IMG/VR virus record: IMGVR_UViG_3300035698_013082
Location: 1-25,545 of that record
Reading direction: 5' to 3' (one strand)
Length of the DNA: 25,545 nt
Origin: a virus
Below the pieces are notes generated by a model. That model made no database searches and had not been told where the DNA came from. It worked only from the letters and a program-made list of their open reading frames with translations. Position 1 is the stretch's first letter. Every line of letters begins with the position of its first letter. A program made the translations under genes and the position numbers. This document shows positions 21,667-25,545 of this stretch, piece by piece.

Positions 21667-21707
21667 AATTCTCCTTTATCTATCCACTCACTAATTCCAC
21701 TCAACAT
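21663..21707 (-). CDS. Possible leader peptide, 14 residues
   Basis: ATG at 21707 codes for MLSGISEWIDKGEL, and its TGA overlaps the glycosyltransferase start (ATGA). It lies about 13 bases after the expected transcription start of the upstream promoter and has no good Shine-Dalgarno site. It could couple translation to the GT8-like gene or be chance. Confidence 0.35.
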   Translation of the reverse strand: MLSGISEWIDKGEL

Positions 21708-21726
21708 TTTTTATTAGAGTCTCCGT

Positions 21727-21756
21727 ATAATAACAACGCTTTTAGGTTTTTGTCAA
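21727..21756 (-). promoter_or_regulatory. Sigma70-like promoter before the GT8-like gene
   Basis: TTGACA (21756-21751), an 18-base spacer and TATTAT (21732-21727), one mismatch in the -10. It begins 25 bases after the stop of the HTH gene, in the non-coding gap before the GT8-like gene, so it likely serves the genes from 21707 leftward. No clear palindrome was found here. Confidence 0.7.
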
Positions 21757-21781
21757 TGTCTTTTTCTAAATCGTAAAGTTT

Positions 21782-21994
21782 TCATTCTTTACCATTAAAA
21801 TTCTTAAAAAACTTAAATTCATGCGCATCCATAAAACAATCACCACTAAGTAAATTCCTAAGCCTACATGGGGATGCTCCTAATAGTATAGCAATTTCAC
21901 GGTTTGTAAGACCGCTATCTTTTATTTTAGTATAAAAAAGATTTGGAAAAGTTGTACTTTTTCCACGGGTTGTAGATTCTAAGCGTTTCCTCAC
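21782..21994 (-). CDS. HTH DNA-binding protein (Cro/C1-like, small)
   Basis: The 70-residue protein uses a GTG start with AAGGAG six bases upstream. GLTNREIAILLGASPCRLRN (28-47) is a typical XRE-type helix-turn-helix, with helices around NREIAILLGA and SPCRLRNLLSG. A basic N-terminus (RKRLESTTRGK) precedes it. It is the only obvious transcription regulator here and sits directly upstream of the 21756 promoter, so it may bind the palindromic promoters of the island, an inference from position. Length suits a dimeric Cro-type repressor. Confidence 0.7.
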   Translation of the reverse strand: MRKRLESTTRGKSTTFPNLFYTKIKDSGLTNREIAILLGASPCRLRNLLSGDCFMDAHEFKFFKNFNGKE

Positions 21995-22004
21995 TTGTTA
22001 CTCC

Positions 22005-22289
22005 TTAAGTTATACCGCCTCGTGCAAACTCACTTGCACCATTTAAAAAATCAGACAATTGTTTAAATTTATTAATACGATTAGCCTTTATATAAGCATA
22101 AAGCGCGCCCTTCTCATAATCATATTCATCATCCTCCCTACACTTTACAACGCCCTTTCGCCCATCCTTGAGTATTACGATAGTCGTAGTGTTGCTGGAG
22201 ATGATTTTTGTCACGAAATGTTTAGAAATAGCCAAATAATCAGCACAATACGGATTATCGCAGGTTTTACCATATTTTTTAGCACCCAT
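22005..22289 (-). CDS. Hypothetical protein, 94 residues
   Basis: It begins MGAKKYGKTCDNPYCADYLA with two Cys, then TKIISSNTTTIVILKDGRKG, VVKCREDDEYDYEKGALYAY. Soluble, with a mixed beta-rich middle that resembles small phage accessory proteins; no family recognised. It overlaps the end of the GT4-like gene by 11 bases, so it is co-translated. It is followed by the HTH gene after 10 bases. Confidence 0.65.
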   Translation of the reverse strand: MGAKKYGKTCDNPYCADYLAISKHFVTKIISSNTTTIVILKDGRKGVVKCREDDEYDYEKGALYAYIKANRINKFKQLSDFLNGASEFARGGIT

Positions 22290-23211
22290 CTAACAACTCC
22301 AGCATATACTCATAACTCGCATCAAGCGAAAATCTACCAACAGCCTGGGACCGACACATAACAGCAATATTATTATCATAATCAGATAGTAAATTCTCAG
22401 CGATATCAACGGCGTTGTATTTGTGATGTATCCTATACCCGAAAATATCGATGTTATAGAATTTATTCATCGGCCCCATGTACGCCACAGGCAACCCACA
22501 CATTCCCATTTCGACAAACGACTGTGGGAAACCCTCGGCTGTGATATCTGATAGGATGACACCGACTTTAGCCTTATTGATATAATGATGCACACGGTCA
22601 GGTCCGCAAGGCTCTGTCAATAGTAGCGTGTGTTTAGAGTTGCTGACTTTACTCTCATGTTTCTTGCCACCAATCCAAATAATAGAACGACGTTCTTTTA
22701 TACTGGCAAGTTCGTTAATAAACCACGCCTCATTTTTATCCCCGCGCTTACCAACAAAGCAATAATCATATTCCTTGACTTTCGTGTTAGGATACCAGAA
22801 ATTTTCGTCCTTTCCCTTAAACCACAGCCTACAATTGTCACCATCACCCAAAGCACTGTCAACATCGACGAGTGATACATCAGCATAACGATTGTGTCGA
22901 TTGTAAGAGCAGCAACTATAATACAGTTTTTTGTTGTCGAGGAGTTTAAGTATTTTGTCCTTCTCAGGATCGTGCTTAACCGACCACACAACAGCGTCGG
23001 GTTGTGTGCTGAGATACTCAAGCAGTGCATCGGGATTGCAAATGCTTGCTTCCCATTTTTCACGACACTGCTGAGGTGCGAGGTATATAATCTCACCAAA
23101 TTTCTCAGCATACGACCGATATCCGCACGTTGTTTTACCGTCTATCATAGACTGTTGTTTTTGGTGCATTCTGTCTGAGAATTTACCGTATAGGATGATT
23201 AGTTTTTTCAT
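22279..23211 (-). CDS. Glycosyltransferase, GT4-like (GT-B fold)
   Basis: The 310-residue protein starts MKKLIILYGKFSDRMHQKQQ. In the C-terminal half, SIIWIGGKKHE (176-186), KVGVILSDITAEGFPQSFVE (215-234) and MGMCGLPVAYMGP (235-247) match the GT4 donor site: E226 and E234 form the usual E-x7-E pair. The N-terminal half carries a Rossmann-like acceptor domain with Cys and His runs. It should be a cytoplasmic retaining sugar transferase. Start overlaps the preceding gene by ATGA. Confidence 0.85.
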   Translation of the reverse strand: MKKLIILYGKFSDRMHQKQQSMIDGKTTCGYRSYAEKFGEIIYLAPQQCREKWEASICNPDALLEYLSTQPDAVVWSVKHDPEKDKILKLLDNKKLYYSCCSYNRHNRYADVSLVDVDSALGDGDNCRLWFKGKDENFWYPNTKVKEYDYCFVGKRGDKNEAWFINELASIKERRSIIWIGGKKHESKVSNSKHTLLLTEPCGPDRVHHYINKAKVGVILSDITAEGFPQSFVEMGMCGLPVAYMGPMNKFYNIDIFGYRIHHKYNAVDIAENLLSDYDNNIAVMCRSQAVGRFSLDASYEYMLELLDGC

Positions 23212-23432
23212 GCGTTATTCATTCTCTCATCCATTTTCCCAAATTCTACACCGTTAAGAAAAAGGCGAAATGCCCTATTTGTTTCACCGTGATTGTACCA
23301 CTCTCCGGCAAGTAGTCTTTTTTGATCCTCCATTGCTGGCTTATCAAATCGATAATTTCCATATTCGTTTTTTGAAACACACCTTTCAAAAAAATCAACA
23401 GCTTCATAAAATTCTTTTGAATACGCTTTCAC
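23208..23432 (-). CDS. Hypothetical protein, 74 residues (GTG start)
   Basis: I place the start at GTG 23432 since AAGGAT lies upstream of it and the promoter at 23486-23458 ends before it; an ATG 34 codons upstream (23534) would place the promoter inside the gene, which is less likely but possible. The product (M)KAYSKEFYEAVDFFERCV continues KNEYGNYRFDKPAMEDQKRL, LAGEWYNHGETNRAF and ends DERMNNA. It is charged and helical, with no domain I recognise. It is coupled to the GT4-like gene by ATGA. Confidence 0.6.
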   Translation of the reverse strand: MKAYSKEFYEAVDFFERCVSKNEYGNYRFDKPAMEDQKRLLAGEWYNHGETNRAFRLFLNGVEFGKMDERMNNA

Positions 23433-23457
23433 AGCCTGCCATCCTTTGGTTATTATT

Positions 23458-23486
23458 AATATAGCCGACAACATTGGTGTTGTCAA
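23458..23486 (-). promoter_or_regulatory. Sigma70-like promoter with an 18-bp palindrome (operator-like)
   Basis: TTGACA (23486-23481), a 17-base spacer, TATATT (23463-23458). A perfect inverted repeat GACAACA-CCAA-TGTTGTC (23484-23467) runs from the -35 into the spacer, a typical repressor site. The segment GGCTATATTAA is identical to that of the promoter at 19616-19644. Confidence 0.85.
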
Positions 23487-23509
23487 GTTGTTTTTTACAA
23501 CGTCCGCGA

Positions 23510-23779
23510 TTATGCGAAGTGCCGTTTGATACATTCTATAATTCTATGGCCATGAGACGAATCTTTGGAATAGTTGATAATTCTCAAAACTTCGTCAGCG
23601 CATTTTATATAATCGCTGTAGTTGGATGTAAAATTTAACTCGCCGCCGTTACTTAAAGAAACCCCTTCGATATTGGCAATTAATTTAGTACGAATGAACT
23701 TGTACACTAAGCCGTGCTCGTGAGTAGATAGTTTACCCAGCTCTTCGATTATTTCATCTTTTAAACTTAATCTAGACAT
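23510..23779 (-). CDS. Hypothetical protein, 89 residues
   Basis: The protein starts MSRLSLKDEIIEELGKLSTH after AAGGAG and continues EHGLVYKFIRTKLIANIEGV, then SDYIKCADEVLRIINYSKDS, ending IKRHFA. Mostly helical and soluble; similar small helical proteins are common in phage accessory regions. Its end overlaps the alternative long start of the next gene by 25 bases. No family recognised. Confidence 0.65.
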   Translation of the reverse strand: MSRLSLKDEIIEELGKLSTHEHGLVYKFIRTKLIANIEGVSLSNGGELNFTSNYSDYIKCADEVLRIINYSKDSSHGHRIIECIKRHFA

Positions 23780-23796
23780 TTACTGCTCCTTAAATT

Positions 23797-23883
23797 TTAT
23801 TTCCTACAACGTTCTGCAAATGTTGGCAGTGTACCCATTGCCGGCTTTGCGTGTTGTGAGATGTTAAAAATTATTGCTGCCAT
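23797..23883 (-). CDS. Small protein, 28 residues
   Basis: ATG at 23883 overlaps the end of the broken membrane-protein frame. The product MAAIIFNISQHAKPAMGTLP goes on TFAERCRK before TAA. It has no Shine-Dalgarno site but reads sensibly and overlaps its neighbour. Function unknown. Confidence 0.4.
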   Translation of the reverse strand: MAAIIFNISQHAKPAMGTLPTFAERCRK

Positions 23884-24000
23884 ATAAAAAATACAGCCAA
23901 CACAAACCAACCGATACCGGAATTACCACCTGCATGCGTATATTAATAACCCACATACGCATGCAGCGGCAACTGTAGAAAGCCCTTTGTCAAATTTCAC
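23871..24000 (-). pseudogene. Small membrane protein, apparently broken by a +1 frame change
   Basis: GTG at 24000 after GGGGGTAAG starts (M)KFDKGLSTVAAACVCGLL and stops at TAA 23925-23923. One frame later, GGNSGIGWFVLAVFFIWQQ continues to a TAA at 23873-23871 with no start of its own. Joined, they give a 44-residue protein with two hydrophobic segments and a short loop, a common small phage membrane-protein layout. The break falls in a 12-bp inverted repeat. Alternatively they are a 25-residue peptide plus unused sequence, or an ATG frame at 23956 (MWVINIRMQVVI) is used. Confidence 0.4.
23930..23966. repeat. 12-bp perfect inverted repeat with 13-base loop
   Basis: CTGCATGCGTAT (23930-23941) is complementary to ATACGCATGCAG (23955-23966). 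No T-tract follows on either strand, so it is not a typical terminator. It lies inside the small membrane-protein gene and may be an mRNA hairpin, a protein-binding site or the source of the frame break. Confidence 0.7.
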
Positions 24001-24018
24001 CTTACCCCCAAAACAATA

Positions 24019-24160
24019 CACCGAACAGGGAATTGAACCCTGTGCAGCAAGCCTTAAGTTTATAAATATGGTGAAGAGTGTAGAAACCGCTACTTTCTTT
24101 GATCGACGTTTGCAACCGTACAGCGTTCAGAACCTCATGACCCGCCTACACACATTCACC
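24019..24160 (-). ncRNA. Possible structured RNA with a tRNA T-arm-like hairpin
   Basis: On the minus strand, GGTGAA-TGT-GTGTAG (24160-24146) pairs with CTACAC-TC-TTCACC (24083-24070): 12 base pairs around a small internal loop, enclosing 62 bases. Downstream, CAGGG-TTCAATT-CCCTG (24042-24026) is a perfect T-arm, loop included, followed by TTCGGTG as an acceptor-like strand. No matching 5' acceptor (CACCGAA), D-arm or anticodon arm was found, so it is not a normal tRNA. Options are a tRNA-derived attachment core (attP), a tRNA-like end of a longer RNA, or a relic. The stretch contains no credible gene. Confidence 0.35.
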
Positions 24161-24168
24161 CTATCTGA

Positions 24169-24276
24169 TTAATCCACATCAAACAATTTTAAAATATCAA
24201 GCTTTTTCCAATTTTGAATTTTTCCTTCTGGATCAATATTCATTATTATATAATCACCAAACCCGTCACTTGACAT
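24169..24276 (-). CDS. Small protein, 35 residues
   Basis: ATG at 24276 codes for MSSDGFGDYIIMNIDPEGKI, then QNWKKLDILKLFDVD. The composition is protein-like and not random. AAGGAGT lies upstream but too close to the ATG (one base), so the start is uncertain. It follows the GT4-like gene by 15 bases. Function unknown. Confidence 0.5.
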   Translation of the reverse strand: MSSDGFGDYIIMNIDPEGKIQNWKKLDILKLFDVD

Positions 24277-24291
24277 ACTCCTTGTATATTT

Positions 24292-25182
24292 TCATGATAT
24301 CATCTCCACAAACCTCAGCATATTACTCTCCCGGGCACCAATCGCATGCAGCATATTACGCATTGCGTTAACTTTGCTATAATCGATAGTGTCTATTGCG
24401 ACTAACAACTCGTCGAAAGTCTTGAACGGCGTTGCTGTATCAGGTGTGCAGTAATCAGACGTTCCACCATGAGGGACGTCGTTATAAATAATAGGACACC
24501 CACACAACGCAGCCTCGGCCGGCATTTGATGAAATCCTTCATTTGTCGATAGAGATAGCCAACAAGAGCATGCATTATAAACCTCTCTCATTTTAATTTT
24601 ATTATAATTAGAATCAGAGAATACATGGGCAAGATTTTGGTCACAATAAATCAACTTATCTATAATACCATTGTCTTTGAATTTATGTTTTCTATGATCG
24701 AGCACTCCTGAATACATTGGCATTTTGGGAACCTGCGTCAATTTCTTCCAGAAATCCAAATCCAACCCCGCAAAACAACACTCAGCATCCACGCCAATAT
24801 CATTACACTTATCGATTAAATGCGTGGCGTTGGTGATGATTTTACCGTAAAGGCTAAACTGTCGCAACTTATCAATCAATATTTTTTCTCCATAAACCCA
24901 ATCCTCCCAACCACGCAGCCACCAGACAACATTACGGTGCCAAATATCCATAGTGCTCTGTGCATCCCAAACAGACACGCACACAACAACATCATATTTA
25001 TTTGCATGCGTCATGTCAGGCAAAATTGGCACTCCGATAGTGCCCCAGGTGTAACGATTCACCATTGACACTATCGCTACCTCACAGCCTAACGATTGCA
25101 ATGTTTCGGCACTGCGAATGATGGTTTTTGACCCGCCGTTATTGCCGAGGGATGAGTTATATGCGTTGAATAGGATTTTCAT
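24292..25182 (-). CDS. Glycosyltransferase, GT4-like (GT-B fold)
   Basis: ATG at 25182 overlaps the Ser-X repeat stop (ATGA). The 296-residue product starts [20 protein letters not shown], a typical GT4 acceptor-domain opening with a glycine-rich loop. WLSLSTNEGFHQMPAEAALC (208-227) and GCPIIYNDVPHGG (228-240) form the donor site: E215 and E223 fit the E-x7-E pattern. The reading frame stays open upstream through the hexanucleotide repeat as Val-X dipeptides, so a longer product starting at an in-repeat ATG cannot be excluded; the conserved core starts at the chosen ATG. The G-rich repeat supplies AGG-type ribosome-binding bases three bases before it. Confidence 0.85.
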   Translation of the reverse strand: MKILFNAYNSSLGNNGGSKTIIRSAETLQSLGCEVAIVSMVNRYTWGTIGVPILPDMTHANKYDVVVCVSVWDAQSTMDIWHRNVVWWLRGWEDWVYGEKILIDKLRQFSLYGKIITNATHLIDKCNDIGVDAECCFAGLDLDFWKKLTQVPKMPMYSGVLDHRKHKFKDNGIIDKLIYCDQNLAHVFSDSNYNKIKMREVYNACSCWLSLSTNEGFHQMPAEAALCGCPIIYNDVPHGGTSDYCTPDTATPFKTFDELLVAIDTIDYSKVNAMRNMLHAIGARESNMLRFVEMIS

Positions 25183-25418
25183 GAACCTGACCCTGACCCT
25201 GACCCTGACCGTGACCCTAACCATAACCGTGACCCTGACCATGACTTTGACCGTGACCGTGACCATGAACCTGACCATGAACCTGACCGTGACCCTGACC
25301 CTGACCATAACCGTGACCGTGACCATGACCCTGACCATGACCCTGAACGTGACCGTGACCATGAACCTGAACGTGACCTTGACCTGTCGTATCCAAGTTT
25401 TAATATTGTTTGATTCAT
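25179..25418 (-). CDS. Ser-X dipeptide-repeat protein (X = Arg/Gly/Trp), 79 residues
   Basis: ATG overlaps the stop of the truncated gene upstream (ATGA), and its TGA overlaps the glycosyltransferase start (ATGA). After a unique [11 protein letters not shown], the rest is [16 protein letters not shown]-type alternation: nearly every second residue is Ser, encoded TCA, alternating with Arg, Gly or Trp from NGG/NGT codons (one Lys; three Ser positions are Leu). No signal peptide or membrane span. I know no phage family with this layout. Ser-rich, Arg/Trp-containing repeats could be disordered, bind RNA or be O-glycosylated by the adjacent enzymes. The coupling at both ends is the main evidence for translation in this frame. 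Confidence 0.65.
   Translation of the reverse strand: MNQTILKLGYDRSRSRSGSWSRSRSGSWSGSWSRSRLWSGSGSRSGSWSGSWSRSRSKSWSGSRLWLGSRSGSGSGSGS
25183..25386 (-). repeat. Degenerate hexanucleotide repeat array (GGTCAN), 34 units
   Basis: The minus strand is GGTCAN about 34 times (204 bases), with N variable and a few changes (T for C, T for G). The last unit supplies the stop/start overlap TCATGA. Three GGG runs spaced by TCA occur just before the glycosyltransferase start and could form a G-quadruplex in DNA or RNA. The array is open in two minus frames and in at least one plus frame, so openness alone is weak evidence of coding. Confidence 0.85.
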
Positions 25419-25545
25419 CTTTGAACTACGTCAATGTGTATTTTTAATTCTGTGGCATCGACAATACTACCACGGCCAATAATAACGTCATTTTCTCCAT
25501 AAATTTCAGACTCGTTTGGCGTGCCAGTTTTGAGAAATTCAGTAA
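25415..25545 (-). CDS. Truncated gene at right edge, C-terminal 43 residues
   Basis: The frame enters from the right edge and ends at TGA 25417-25415. The visible end includes TGTPNESEIYGENDVIIGRG and [17 protein letters not shown], which reads as a real protein (a beta-rich end with charged turns). The frame is kept and its stop overlaps the Ser-X gene start by ATGA. Identity unknown from this fragment. Confidence 0.65.
   Translation of the reverse strand, partial: TEFLKTGTPNESEIYGENDVIIGRGSIVDATELKIHIDVVQR

Noticed and set aside
23989-24000. TTGACA at 23994-23989 as another promoter
   Set aside because: No acceptable -10 lies 16-18 bases downstream, and it falls inside the small membrane-protein frame.
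24019-24095. Complete tRNA gene
   Set aside because: Only the T-arm and a possible 3' acceptor strand are present. No D-arm, anticodon loop or complementary 5' acceptor fits at the right distance.
24019-24168. tmRNA
   Set aside because: No 5' GGGG-type acceptor, no TTCGAC box, no Ala-rich tag and the region is much shorter than a tmRNA.
24292-25362. N-terminal extension of the glycosyltransferase through the repeat (Val-X dipeptides)
   Set aside because: The frame is open only because the hexamer has no stop in it. The conserved GT4 start MKILFNAYN follows the ATGA coupling, so the extension is probably not translated.
25183-25386. CRISPR array or diversity-generating retroelement template
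   Set aside because: Units are six bases with no spacers, and no Cas gene or reverse transcriptase is in the window; variation is not restricted to A positions.
25118-25447. Plus-strand frame of Thr-Leu/Val dipeptides across the repeat
   Set aside because: It is the antisense of the array with no ribosome-binding support, and all real genes here lie on the minus strand.

Overview
The window is a stretch of a tailed double-stranded DNA phage (or prophage) genome, AT-rich, with every convincing gene on the minus strand, so it is read from the right edge to the left. Tail, head and head-completion genes identify it as a phage with a long tail, probably a siphovirus. Lipopolysaccharide-type sugar genes, Shine-Dalgarno sites and sigma70-like promoters suggest a Gram-negative host. 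No integrase, terminase, portal or lysis gene is visible, so temperate versus virulent cannot be decided.

Layout in transcription order. (1) 25545-10165: about 15 kb of accessory genes. It is dominated by glycan enzymes: at least eight glycosyltransferases of the GT-A, GT4-like, GT9-like and DUF616-like kinds, a sulfotransferase, a SAM methyltransferase, an HMGL-type aldolase, a KdsB-like CMP-sugar synthetase with a frameshift, a DUF115/MptE-like protein and a ParB-like protein. Small hypothetical, zinc-ribbon, membrane and regulatory genes lie between them. Many joins are ATGA or TAATG stop/start overlaps, which indicates translational coupling. At the far right a gene made almost entirely of Ser-X dipeptides (X = Arg, Gly or Trp) is coupled at both ends, to a truncated gene upstream and a glycosyltransferase downstream. 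(2) 10164-8587: a Lar-like zinc-finger gene, a Mu gpF-like head morphogenesis gene, two small basic genes, and a 55-residue gene with its own promoter and terminator. (3) 8469-5763: scaffold-like protein, major capsid protein, a hypothetical and a cement-like protein, then a terminator. (4) 5673-1: head completion and connector genes, a gpG-like morphogenesis protein, tail completion, tail tube, tail-assembly chaperone with an apparent programmed -1 frameshift, and the start of the tape measure gene.

The structural half is ordinary except that the terminase/portal side is separated from the head morphogenesis gene by the glycan island. The most interesting material is that island. Encoding this many sugar-transfer functions suggests that the phage glycosylates its own virion or remodels the host surface. 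The Ser-X repeat protein is a speculative candidate glycan acceptor. Four sigma70-like promoters (TTGACA, 17-18 bp spacer, TATA-like -10) fall in or near the island; three carry a palindrome and two place the start codon almost at the expected transcription start. Three accessory genes carry apparent frame lesions (14459, 19138, about 23935), which could be decay, recoding or sequencing error.
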